A stretch of 64,000 bases of DNA. It comes from an uncultured Faecalibacterium sp. Its GTDB lineage: Bacteria > Bacillota > Clostridia > Oscillospirales > Ruminococcaceae. Positions within the stretch are counted from its first letter, which is position 1. Each line of letters begins with the position of its first letter. A program made the translations under genes and the position numbers. The notes under the pieces are model-generated. The model made no database searches, was not told where the DNA came from, and was given only the letters and a program-made list of their open reading frames with translations. Positions 17,988 to 25,490 of this stretch are shown piece by piece. The DNA is taken from NCBI GenBank assembly GCA_934561555.1, contig CAKTGQ010000005.1, forward strand, positions 62,001 through 126,000, written 5' to 3'.

Positions 17988-19132
17988 TTTATCTGGACAA
18001 CGCAGCTACCACCCTGCATAAACCGCCGCAGGTGGAGCAGGCTATTGTGGAGGCACTGCACGCGGCCGGCAACCCCGGGCGCGGCGCACATGAGCCTACC
18101 CTTCACGCCGCACGGATCGTGCTGGACACCCGTCTGGCGCTGGCAGAGCTTTTCAATGCGCCGGACCCTTCCAGCATTGTTTTTGCCGCCAATGCGACCA
18201 TGGCGCTGAATACAGTGCTGAACGGTGTGCTGCATCCGGGCGACCATGTCATTACAACGGTATGCGAGCATAACTCCGTTCTGCGTCCGCTGTACCGGCT
18301 GCGGGCGCAGGGGGTAGAGGTCTCCTTTACCGGGGTGGATGACGCTGCAAAGCTTTGTTATGACCAGTGGGAAACGCTGCTGCGTCCCACGACCCGGGCA
18401 CTGGTGGTGACGGGGGCTTCCAATGTGACCGGCAACGGCATAGACCTTTCCCGTGCAGCGGACTTTGCCCACCAGCACGGTCTAGCGCTGATCGTGGATG
18501 CTGCCCAGACTGCCGGTGCGCAGCCCATTGATGTGCAGCAGTTTGGTATTGATGCTCTCTGCTTTACCGGCCACAAGGCTCTTTTGGGACCGCAGGGTAC
18601 TGGCGGTGCTTATGTGCGCCTCGGTCTGCGTGTTGCGCCGCTCCTTGTGGGTGGCAGCGGCGTGCACAGCTTTGACGAAACGCACCCCTTGCAGATGCCT
18701 ACTGCACTGGAAGCCGGTACACTGAATGTGCATGGCCTTGCCGGGCTGTGCGCCGGGGTGTGCTGGCTGCTGGAGCAGGGCGTAGAAAGCCTTGCTGAGC
18801 GGGAAAATGCTCTTGCCCGTCTATTTTATGAGCAGGTGCGTACTGCGCCGGGCGTAACGGTGTACGGTGATCTATCCATGCGGCCCCGTGCACCCATTGT
18901 AGCACTGAACATCGGACAGGAAGATTCTGCCCGGGTGGCAGATATTTTGTGGGAGGACTACGGCATCTGCGTGCGTGCCGGGGCACACTGCGCTCCGCTG
19001 ATGCACAAGGCGCTTGGCACGGCCGAGCAGGGCGTGGTACGGTTCAGCTTTTCCCATTTTAATACGGAGCAGGAGGTGCAGCAGGCGGCGCAGGCAGTTT
19101 GCGCACTGGCCCGGGAGCTTTTATGCGAATAA
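17984..19132 (+). CDS. CsdB/SufS-like cysteine desulfurase (class V aminotransferase)
   Basis: A 382-residue PLP enzyme. The lysine that binds PLP is Lys198 in TGHKALLGPQGTGG, and the catalytic Cys is Cys336 in RAGAHCAPL, the group-II arrangement used by desulfurases that also act as selenocysteine lyases. It starts with GTG overlapping the yedF stop. In this setting it probably releases selenium (or sulphur) from cysteine-type donors for SelD and the Mo cofactor. It is not linked to iron-sulphur assembly genes here. Choice between Se and S is inferred from context. Confidence 0.9.
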   Translation: MIYLDNAATTLHKPPQVEQAIVEALHAAGNPGRGAHEPTLHAARIVLDTRLALAELFNAPDPSSIVFAANATMALNTVLNGVLHPGDHVITTVCEHNSVLRPLYRLRAQGVEVSFTGVDDAAKLCYDQWETLLRPTTRALVVTGASNVTGNGIDLSRAADFAHQHGLALIVDAAQTAGAQPIDVQQFGIDALCFTGHKALLGPQGTGGAYVRLGLRVAPLLVGGSGVHSFDETHPLQMPTALEAGTLNVHGLAGLCAGVCWLLEQGVESLAERENALARLFYEQVRTAPGVTVYGDLSMRPRAPIVALNIGQEDSARVADILWEDYGICVRAGAHCAPLMHKALGTAEQGVVRFSFSHFNTEQEVQQAAQAVCALARELLCE

Positions 19133-19353
19133 AACGAAGCTATATCGTGCTTTCCTTCCGTACCACCTTAGAAGCTATGGAGTGGGAAAAGCAATGCAAT
19201 GCCCGGCAGGTGCCCGGACGGCTGATTCCGCTGCCGCGTGAGATCTCGGCAGGGTGCGGGCTTGCATGGCGTATGCTGCCGGAGGATTGGCAGAACTGGC
19301 AGACAGAACTGGATCAAACGCGATTCGATAAAGTAACGCAGGTGGAGCAATAA
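19123..19353 (+). CDS. DUF3343 protein, putative Se/S carrier
   Basis: A 76-residue protein of the DUF3343 family, annotated elsewhere as a putative selenium/sulphur carrier. It opens with a beta strand (RSYIVLSFRTTLEAMEWEKQ). Cys25 and Cys45 are present; Cys45 lies in the family's conserved ISAGCGLAWR. It overlaps the end of the desulfurase gene by 10 bases, which suggests that the two products work together, with the desulfurase loading the carrier. Small size and thiol position fit that role; no direct proof exists in the sequence. Confidence 0.85.
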   Translation: MRIKRSYIVLSFRTTLEAMEWEKQCNARQVPGRLIPLPREISAGCGLAWRMLPEDWQNWQTELDQTRFDKVTQVEQ

Positions 19354-19372
19354 CAGAGGGAGAAAAACACCA

Positions 19373-20428
19373 ATGAACAGACAAACGCTTGCAGACGTTC
19401 TGCAAAGTACAAACCAGACCGGCAGCTATACGCTGGCTACCGTGCTGGAAGGCGCAGAGGCGGGCAGTCAGCTGCTGCTGCGAGACGGTGCCGTTGTGTG
19501 GCAAGCCCAAAACGCCGAACTTTTGCAGCGTCAGCTTGCCGCTCTGCAAGCCTGTACCGCTACGGGCTTTCTTACACTGGACGGGCAGCGGGCATTTGCC
19601 GAGCGTTTTGGTGCGGTTCCGCAGCTGGTGGTCTGCGGCGGCGGTCATGTGGCGGCTGCCCTTGTAAAGCAGGCAAAGCTTCTTGATCTACCTGTGCTTG
19701 CCATAGATGACCGGGAGGAATTTGCCCAGCAGCTGCGCTCTGCCGGAGCGGATACCGTGCTCTGTGCTCCCTTTGCGCAGGCGCTTCAGGGTGTGTCCGG
19801 CGGGGCAGAAACCTATTTTGCAGTGCTGACCCGCTCCCACGCCTTTGATCTGGACTGCCTTACCCAGATCCTGCAAAAGTCTGCGGCCTATGTGGGCATG
19901 ATGGGCAGCCGCGGACGTGCCGCATTGGTGCGCCGTCAGCTGTTGGAGACCGGATTGGACGGTCAGCGGATCGATGCACTCTGCGCACCCATCGGCCTTG
20001 CAATCGGGGCGCAGACCGCTGCGGAGATCGCGCTTTCCATTCTGGCACAGATCGTGCAGGTCAAGAATGCCCGCCCCCAGACCGAGGGCTATCCCATCGC
20101 CTTGCTGGATGCGATGGTACAGGCAGAAAAAGCCCACACCCCGGCGGTGCTGGCTACCATTGTTGCACGGCACGGCTCCACCCCGCGGGATGTGGGCGCA
20201 AAGATGCTCGTTCTGCCCGATGGCAGTACCGTGGGCAGCGTAGGCGGCGGCATTATGGAGCATTACACGGTACAGGCTGCCCGGAAGCTGTTGGAACAGG
20301 CTGCCCCCGCCCTGCAATGCTTGCAGCTTTCGGCTGACGGCAAAAACGAGGATGCGGCTGTTGCTGCCTGCGGCGGTTCCATGGAAGTGCTGTTGCAGAC
20401 ACTTTGCCCCGGGGAGGGAACAAAATGA
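19373..20428 (+). CDS. xdhC: XdhC-like molybdenum hydroxylase maturation protein
   Basis: A 351-residue XdhC-family chaperone thought to hold and sulphurate (here perhaps selenate) the Mo cofactor before insertion. The Rossmann domain starts at VVCGGGHVA (residues 86-94). The CoxI motif, with the conserved GSTPRDVGAKML and GSVGGGIMEH, lies C-terminal to it (about residues 260-310), the reverse of the order in classical XdhC. The first 80 residues look like a degenerate copy of the CoxI part. The ATG follows GAGGGAGA. The stop overlaps the next gene. Confidence 0.88.
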   Translation: MNRQTLADVLQSTNQTGSYTLATVLEGAEAGSQLLLRDGAVVWQAQNAELLQRQLAALQACTATGFLTLDGQRAFAERFGAVPQLVVCGGGHVAAALVKQAKLLDLPVLAIDDREEFAQQLRSAGADTVLCAPFAQALQGVSGGAETYFAVLTRSHAFDLDCLTQILQKSAAYVGMMGSRGRAALVRRQLLETGLDGQRIDALCAPIGLAIGAQTAAEIALSILAQIVQVKNARPQTEGYPIALLDAMVQAEKAHTPAVLATIVARHGSTPRDVGAKMLVLPDGSTVGSVGGGIMEHYTVQAARKLLEQAAPALQCLQLSADGKNEDAAVAACGGSMEVLLQTLCPGEGTK

Positions 20429-21240
20429 AAAAGGATGCCTTGATCATCGTGCGCGGCGGCGGCGACCTTGCCACCGGTACCATCCACCGGTTGTGGAGCG
20501 CCGGGCTGCGGGTGCTGGTACTGGAAACGACACAGCCCGCAGCCATCCGCCGTCAGGTAGCCCTGTGTGAAGCAGTGTATGAAGGCGAAGCCACTGTCGA
20601 AGGGCTGCGTGCTGTCCACATTGAAGCTTTGGAGCAGGCACAGTCCGTCTGGGCACAGGGCGCTGTTCCGGTGCTTGTTGACCCAGAGGGAGCCTGTATT
20701 GCCCGGGCAAAGCCGGAGGTCGTAGTGGATGCCATTCTGGCCAAGCGCAACCTTGGCACCCGCCGGGATATGGCACCACTGACCATCGCCCTTGGCCCCG
20801 GCTTTGTAGCCGGGCAGGACGTGGACGCCGTGGTGGAGACCAAGCGCGGCCACCGGCTGGGCAGGATCATCCGGGAGGGGAGTGCTATCCCCAATACCGG
20901 CATCCCCGGCGTCATCGGCGGGTACGGTGCAGAGCGGGTGATCCATGCACAGACTGCCGGTGTTTTTATGAATGTGCGTAAAATCGGCGATTTGGTAGAG
21001 AAGGGCGAGACTATCGCTACTATCCGCACCCCGGAGGGGGCAGAAATCCCGGTCACCGCACAAATTTCCGGCATTCTGCGCGGACTACTGCGCAGTGGCT
21101 ATCCGGTTACACCGGGCTTTAAGATCGCGGATATCGACCCCCGGCGGGAAGAGCTTTCCAACTGTTTCCTGATTTCGGATAAATCCCGCTGCATTGCCGG
21201 TAGTGTACTGGAGCTTGTCTGTGCGCAGGTGTGGCAGTAA
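20425..21240 (+). CDS. yqeB: YqeB/EF2563-family selenium-dependent Mo hydroxylase system protein
   Basis: A 271-residue member of the EF2563 (YqeB-like) family, found only in genomes with the selenium-dependent hydroxylase trait. It opens with the nucleotide-binding-type loop IIVRGGGDLATG (residues 7-18) and has a central VIGGYGAERVIHAQTAG region and a lipoyl/barrel-like C-terminal half (VEKGETIATIRTPEGAEIPVTA). The exact reaction is unknown; it probably acts on the selenium-containing cofactor. The ATG at 20425 has GGGGAGGG upstream. Last gene of the operon, followed by a strong terminator. Confidence 0.88.
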   Translation: MKKDALIIVRGGGDLATGTIHRLWSAGLRVLVLETTQPAAIRRQVALCEAVYEGEATVEGLRAVHIEALEQAQSVWAQGAVPVLVDPEGACIARAKPEVVVDAILAKRNLGTRRDMAPLTIALGPGFVAGQDVDAVVETKRGHRLGRIIREGSAIPNTGIPGVIGGYGAERVIHAQTAGVFMNVRKIGDLVEKGETIATIRTPEGAEIPVTAQISGILRGLLRSGYPVTPGFKIADIDPRREELSNCFLISDKSRCIAGSVLELVCAQVWQ

Positions 21241-21256
21241 AGCTTGTATAAAAAAT

Positions 21257-21303
21257 AACCCCTGCCGTTTTGCAAAAAGGTCTGCAAAGCGGCAGGGGTT
21301 TTA
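21257..21303. terminator. Bidirectional terminator after the selenium/Mo operon
   Basis: AACCCCTGCCG pairs with CGGCAGGGGTT over a 22-base loop. T-runs stand on the far side of each arm (TTTTAT on +, ATTTTTTATA on -), so it can end both the operon and the small minus-strand gene facing it. Confidence 0.88.
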
Positions 21304-21313
21304 TGGTTCTATA

Positions 21314-21508
21314 TCAGTTGCGGTAGCAGCGGTCCTGCCCCACAAGCCAGTTTTCGCACAGGCGCTGAGCTTCCTCAAGACTACGGCTCTCGCAGTCAAA
21401 GAAAGCACCGCGCATAGAACAGTAGGAGTAGTGTACCTTAGGAACGCCGTTGCTATCCTTGAAGCGCTCGTATCGTTCTTCACCGGGCATCAGAAAAAGC
21501 TGTTCCAT
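21314..21508 (-). CDS. Small conserved-looking protein of unknown function
   Basis: A 64-residue hydrophilic protein with no signal peptide or membrane helix. It has four cysteines in the C-terminal half (YCSMRGAFFDC and RLCENW ... DRCYRN) and a helix-forming SLEEAQRLCENWL stretch. The ATG at 21508 follows GGAG with good spacing, and the bidirectional terminator closes it, which supports a real gene. A TACAAT -10-like box lies about 70 bases upstream. I do not recognise the family; the cysteines could bind metal. Confidence 0.6.
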   Translation of the reverse strand: MEQLFLMPGEERYERFKDSNGVPKVHYSYCSMRGAFFDCESRSLEEAQRLCENWLVGQDRCYRN

Positions 21509-21668
21509 GGTTTCTTCTCCTTTGTTTTCAAGCAGTTCAACCGGCCGCCGCCCGGCGGCACACAACGATTGCTATTGTATCACGATGGAGATCGGTTTGC
21601 TATGGTCTTTTTATCCAAAGATACGCCGCTTTTTTCTCTGCGGTTGTGGCGAAGAAGGACTTGACAAA

Positions 21669-22172
21669 TCATTCGTGCAAACTGCGTTCCTTTCCCAGCG
21701 CTGCTTTCATGCCATGGATACGCCCCAGTGCATAGGAGAGCATCGCTGCGCACAACAGGTTCAGCCAGCCGTAGCGAGCCTGATCCAAAGAGTTCGTTAT
21801 GCCAAGGATCAGGTTAGCCAGACAAATCAGGGAAAGCATCCTGTCGATGCGGCTCAGGTGTGTCAGACGGGAGTCGATATCCGAGAGCAGCTCAAAGCTT
21901 CCAAGCTCTGCTTTCCGCCGGAAGTACACCCAGTTGACACAGCCACCGATATACTCCGCTCCCAGTTCCTTTACAAAGGCGCGATAATCACTGCTGGGGT
22001 TCATCTCCAAGCGGATGATATACTCGCCCGGTTCGCAGCGTACAAAGGTATAAAAGGAAAATCCGGTATTGTCCAGTACCCAGCCCTCTTGTGCCATCTC
22101 GTTCAGCCAGCGCTCTTCTTTTTCAAAATCCCACACAAAGAAAAGCTTGAAAACGGTTTTCTTTTCCTTCAT
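21669..22172 (-). CDS. DUF2812 membrane protein
   Basis: A 167-residue protein with the DUF2812 N-terminal domain (FKLFFVWDFEKEERWLNEMAQEGW) and hydrophobic helices at about residues 112-150. Genes of this family nearly always follow a PadR-type regulator, as here: its start overlaps the padR stop by 4 bases. It is probably a membrane anti-regulator or stress-response component, but the function is unproved. Confidence 0.88.
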   Translation of the reverse strand: MKEKKTVFKLFFVWDFEKEERWLNEMAQEGWVLDNTGFSFYTFVRCEPGEYIIRLEMNPSSDYRAFVKELGAEYIGGCVNWVYFRRKAELGSFELLSDIDSRLTHLSRIDRMLSLICLANLILGITNSLDQARYGWLNLLCAAMLSYALGRIHGMKAALGKERSLHE

Positions 22173-22486
22173 AAGGCTTCCTCCTTCAGGATACTCTCAC
22201 CATTGGCCACAAGCTGCTGCAAGCGGGCAAGCTCGTGCTTTAAAATCTGTACGCCCTCTGCGGTAAGCTGGTATTCCTTTTTGCGACTGCCGCTCTCAGC
22301 GGGCAGGGGACGGATCCAGCCTTTTTCGCACAGAGAGGTCAAGGCACCATACAGCGTCCCGGCGGCAAGATGGACTCTGCCCCCGGAAAGCTGCTCCGTC
22401 TGCTGCATGATGCCATAGCCGTGTTGCGGATGGTAAAGAGACAACAGGATATAATAGGTCGATTCGGTCAATGCAAGGTTTTCCAT
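22169..22486 (-). CDS. PadR family transcriptional regulator
   Basis: A 105-residue winged-helix repressor. The PadR fold is visible as LTESTYYILLSLYHPQHGYGIMQQTEQLSGG, AGTLYGALTSLCEKGWI and the wing SRKKEYQLTAEGVQIL. I take the ATG at 22486, because GGAG lies 9 bases upstream; an ATG at 22499-22501 has no site. It heads a two-gene operon with the DUF2812 protein and probably represses its own promoter through the two palindromes that overlap it. Confidence 0.92.
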   Translation of the reverse strand: MENLALTESTYYILLSLYHPQHGYGIMQQTEQLSGGRVHLAAGTLYGALTSLCEKGWIRPLPAESGSRKKEYQLTAEGVQILKHELARLQQLVANGESILKEEAL

Positions 22487-22520
22487 ACTGAAATACTCCA
22501 TGGATTCTATCGGACGTCTT

Positions 22521-22579
22521 TATATCGTCAACCGATATATCGTATTTAAAGTATATCGTCCTCCGATATACTTTGTCAA
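22521..22579 (-). promoter_or_regulatory. padR promoter with two palindromic operators
   Basis: On the minus strand TTGACA (22574-22579) and TATACT (22550-22555) are 18 bases apart. One perfect palindrome, GTATATCG-5-CGATATAC (22551-22571), fills the space between them and overlaps the -10. A second, TATATCG-5-CGATATA (22521-22539), lies just past the start, with centres 31 bases (three helical turns) apart. Same half-site and same spacer length strongly suggest a dimeric repressor, most likely PadR itself. Confidence 0.78.
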
Positions 22580-22674
22580 GTGTTTTCGGGAAAAAGCTAT
22601 CAAAAAGCTTTAAAACATAGTTCGTATGGAAAAACCGATGGAACACGAGAAAATATTTTGTGCACTTTTCATAG

Positions 22675-22703
22675 TTTTCTTCTGAAGATTTTGGTGGTAC
22701 AAT
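22675..22703 (+). promoter_or_regulatory. Weak promoter of the phoH operon
   Basis: TACAAT at 22698-22703 with TTTTCT 17 bases upstream; the -35 match is poor. GGGAGGAG follows before the phoH start. Confidence 0.4.
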
Positions 22704-22738
22704 ATAGTCATTAAATTCTGCAATTCGGGAGGAGCTCC

Positions 22739-23734
22739 ATGGCGGAAAAGTGTATTGAACTGGATAGTGTAGAGATCGCAGCGGCTGTTTTTGGCAACTG
22801 TGACCGGAATATTCGCTTATTGGAAAAAGAGTTTTCTGTTACAGCTGTCTGCCGCGGCACGCAGCTGCGCATTTCCGGCGAGCCTGCCAATGTGGCGGCA
22901 GCGAACCGCGCAGTGGAGGGAATGCTTCTTCTGATCGAGAACCGCACCCCGCTGGAGGATCAGACGGTGCACTACTGCATCAGTCTGGCGCACGACGGCG
23001 CGGAGAAGCGGGTAAAGGAGCTGACCGAGGATTTTGTCACCGTTACGGTCAAGGGACGCCCGATCCGCCCCAAAACGCTGGGGCAGAAGGAATACCTGAG
23101 CGCCATCCGTTCCAATGCCATTACCTTCGGTGTCGGCCCGGCGGGTACCGGCAAGACCTATCTGGCCGTTGCCATGGCAGTAAAAGCCTTCAAAGCCAAG
23201 GAGGTCTCCCGTATCATCCTGACCCGCCCGGCGGTGGAGGCAGGCGAGAAGCTGGGCTTTCTGCCCGGTGACCTGCAGCAGAAGGTAGACCCCTATCTTC
23301 GGCCGCTGTACGATGGCCTGTTTGATATGCTGGGCGCAGAGACCTACGAGCGTCTGGTGGAAAAGCAGATCATCGAAGTTGCCCCGCTGGCTTATATGCG
23401 CGGGCGCACACTGGATGATTCCTTTATTATTCTGGACGAGGCGCAGAATACCACCCCGGAGCAGATGAAAATGTTTCTTACCCGTATGGGTGTGGGCTCT
23501 AAGGTGGTCGTTACCGGCGATGTGACCCAGATCGATCTGCCGGGCAGCACCCGCAGCGGTCTGGTGGACGCGCTGAAGGTGCTGAAGGATGTGAACGGCA
23601 TTGCCCAGTGCTACTTTACCGATAAGGACGTTGTGCGTCACCGGTTGGTGCAGGAGATCGTTAAGGCTTACGAGCGTGCCACCCATCCGGCTGCCGAAGC
23701 GGAAAATAAAGAAAACAAAAAGAATTTTAAATAA
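22739..23734 (+). CDS. phoH: PhoH-like ATPase
   Basis: A 331-residue cytoplasmic ATPase with an N-terminal KH-like region (residues 1-90) and a PhoH P-loop domain. Walker A is GPAGTGKTYLAV (about residue 135); the Walker B-like motif is IILDEAQN. It sits next to ybeY, a constant pairing in Firmicutes, and is thought to assist RNA metabolism together with YbeY. GGGAGGAG stands before the ATG at 22739. First gene of phoH-ybeY-era-yqzL-recO. Confidence 0.95.
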   Translation: MAEKCIELDSVEIAAAVFGNCDRNIRLLEKEFSVTAVCRGTQLRISGEPANVAAANRAVEGMLLLIENRTPLEDQTVHYCISLAHDGAEKRVKELTEDFVTVTVKGRPIRPKTLGQKEYLSAIRSNAITFGVGPAGTGKTYLAVAMAVKAFKAKEVSRIILTRPAVEAGEKLGFLPGDLQQKVDPYLRPLYDGLFDMLGAETYERLVEKQIIEVAPLAYMRGRTLDDSFIILDEAQNTTPEQMKMFLTRMGVGSKVVVTGDVTQIDLPGSTRSGLVDALKVLKDVNGIAQCYFTDKDVVRHRLVQEIVKAYERATHPAAEAENKENKKNFK

Positions 23735-23757
23735 CCCTTTGAAAGGAGTGGACCGAT

Positions 23758-24249
23758 ATGTCCAACAAAGTTTTGATCACCAACTCCCAGAAAGCTGTCA
23801 AGGTGCCCTCCGGGCTCCGTATCCTGATCCGCCGCGCCTGCAACGCTGTGCTGGAATATGAGCATTTTGACCGTCCTGCAGAGATCAGCGTTACCTTTGT
23901 GGACAACGCTGCCATTGCCGAGCTGAACAATCAGTACCGCAACAAGCCCATGCCCACTGATGTGCTGAGCTTCCCTCTGGGCGAGAACGGCAAGTACGAT
24001 ATCGACGAGAACAACGGCTGCATGATGCTGGGCGATATCGTCATCAGCATGGAGCGCGCCATGGAGCAGGCAAATCTGTATGGGCATCCGCTGCAGCGGG
24101 AAGTGGCCTTTCTGACCGTCCACTCCATGCTGCATCTGCTGGGCTACGACCACGAAAACGGTGGTCTGGAAGCCATGCGTATGCGCGAAAAAGAAGAGGC
24201 TGTGCTGCTGCAGCTGGGTCTGCCCCGCACGGTCAGCTACACGGAATAA
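23758..24249 (+). CDS. ybeY: Endoribonuclease YbeY
   Basis: A metal-dependent RNase needed for 16S rRNA 3' maturation and ribosome quality control. The 163-residue protein has the zinc motif HSMLHLLGYDH (about residues 122-132), giving three His ligands, and the conserved NxxYRNKPMPTDVLSFP region (about residues 59-75). AAAGGAG precedes the ATG. It lies 23 bases after phoH. Confidence 0.96.
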   Translation: MSNKVLITNSQKAVKVPSGLRILIRRACNAVLEYEHFDRPAEISVTFVDNAAIAELNNQYRNKPMPTDVLSFPLGENGKYDIDENNGCMMLGDIVISMERAMEQANLYGHPLQREVAFLTVHSMLHLLGYDHENGGLEAMRMREKEEAVLLQLGLPRTVSYTE

Positions 24250-24295
24250 TATCCCTTCACTGTAACAGAACATAAAAACAAGACAGGAGTTCGCT

Positions 24296-25231
24296 TTGAG
24301 TACTAAAACACCCGTTCAGGAGCATTACGACACCTCCTCTGTATTCGTTGCTGTCATCGGACGGCCGAACGTGGGCAAATCCAGCCTGACGAACCTCTTG
24401 GTTGGCGAGAAGGTGGCCATCGTCACCTCTAAGCCCCAGACCACCCGCACCCGCATTACCGGTGTGATCACCCGGGGGCCGCTGCAATATGTGCTGCTGG
24501 ACACCCCCGGTGTGCACAAGGCGCACAACAAGCTGGGCAAGCGTATGGATAAGACCGCAAGCGATTCCATTGCGGATGTGGATGTTTCCATGATGCTGTT
24601 CGAGCCCTACGGCGCGCTGAACGAATCCGAGATGGCGTTGGTAGAAGCGCTGCACCGCAGCGGCCCGGCTATTGCAGTCATCAATAAGACCGACCTTGTG
24701 AAAGAACCTGCAGATCTGGAAGCACGCAAGGCAGAGCTGAAAGCGCTGGGCGTGTTCGACGAGATCTACACCATCAGTGTGCGCAACAAGGAGGGCAGTG
24801 AGGAACTGTTCGACGCTCTGAGCCGCTATGCCGTGGAAGGACCCCATTACTTTGATGATGACGCCTATACCGATATGCCGGAAAAAGAACTTGTGGCCGA
24901 GGTCATCCGCGAAAAAGCGCTGCTCTTCATGCGGGACGAGATCCCGCACGGCATTGCAGTGGTGGTGGAGCGATTTAAAGAGCGCCCGGGCACAGATTTG
25001 ATCGACATTGATGTGAACATCTACTGTGAGCGGGAGAGCCACAAGGGCATGGTCATCGGCAAGGGCGGTGCCATGCTCAAAAAGATCGCCAGTGCTGCCC
25101 GCGCCGACTGCGAGGAGTTCCTGGGCTGCCGGGTCAACCTGCAGTGCTGGGTCAAGGTAAAATCCGACTGGCGGGACAACGAGTTTTTGCTGAACAATTT
25201 CGGCTTTAAGCAGAATCCCTCCAACCGCTGA
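24296..25231 (+). CDS. era: GTPase Era
   Basis: A ribosome-assembly GTPase that binds the 3' end of 16S rRNA. The 311 residues carry all G motifs: GRPNVGKSS (G1), DTPG (G3), NKTD (G4), then the C-terminal KH domain with GKGGAMLKKI (about residue 255). The start is TTG at 24296, supported by ACAGGAG 6 bases upstream and by the absence of an ATG nearby; this may keep expression low. Usual neighbour of ybeY and recO. Confidence 0.96.
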   Translation: MSTKTPVQEHYDTSSVFVAVIGRPNVGKSSLTNLLVGEKVAIVTSKPQTTRTRITGVITRGPLQYVLLDTPGVHKAHNKLGKRMDKTASDSIADVDVSMMLFEPYGALNESEMALVEALHRSGPAIAVINKTDLVKEPADLEARKAELKALGVFDEIYTISVRNKEGSEELFDALSRYAVEGPHYFDDDAYTDMPEKELVAEVIREKALLFMRDEIPHGIAVVVERFKERPGTDLIDIDVNIYCERESHKGMVIGKGGAMLKKIASAARADCEEFLGCRVNLQCWVKVKSDWRDNEFLLNNFGFKQNPSNR

Positions 25232-25325
25232 GCGCTGCCAAAGCAGGACAGTTTTCCCTTGTATGCTGTGCTAGAATCAGGCTGACACTATACCTGTGCA
25301 CAGGAAAGGGAAGGGAGTGCTGAAG

Positions 25326-25490
25326 ATGGATGCTGCCGCAAGCTGGCAGGCTTTTGCCTGCACGGGGAATATTCTCCGTTATCTCGATTACAAACAACGG
25401 GTGCAGCTGCCCGCCGAGCATCCGGCAGGAGAAACGGATGATGGAACCATTTGTGACCATGGGTCTGGTACTGAAGGAGACCCGTTATAG
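25326..25490 (+). CDS. yqzL: YqzL-like small protein
   Basis: A 54-residue protein whose first 23 residues (ASWQAFACTGNILRYLDYKQ) match the short YqzL pattern W-x-x-F-x-x-TGN-x-x-x-YL. Bacillus subtilis yqzL also lies between era and recO, so sequence and position agree. The function is unknown. GGGAGTGCTGAAG gives an acceptable ribosome site. The 3' end overlaps recO by about 50 bases in another frame. A perfect 12-base palindrome CCTGTGCACAGG lies 21 bases upstream (25293-25304). Confidence 0.72.
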   Translation: MDAAASWQAFACTGNILRYLDYKQRVQLPAEHPAGETDDGTICDHGSGTEGDPL

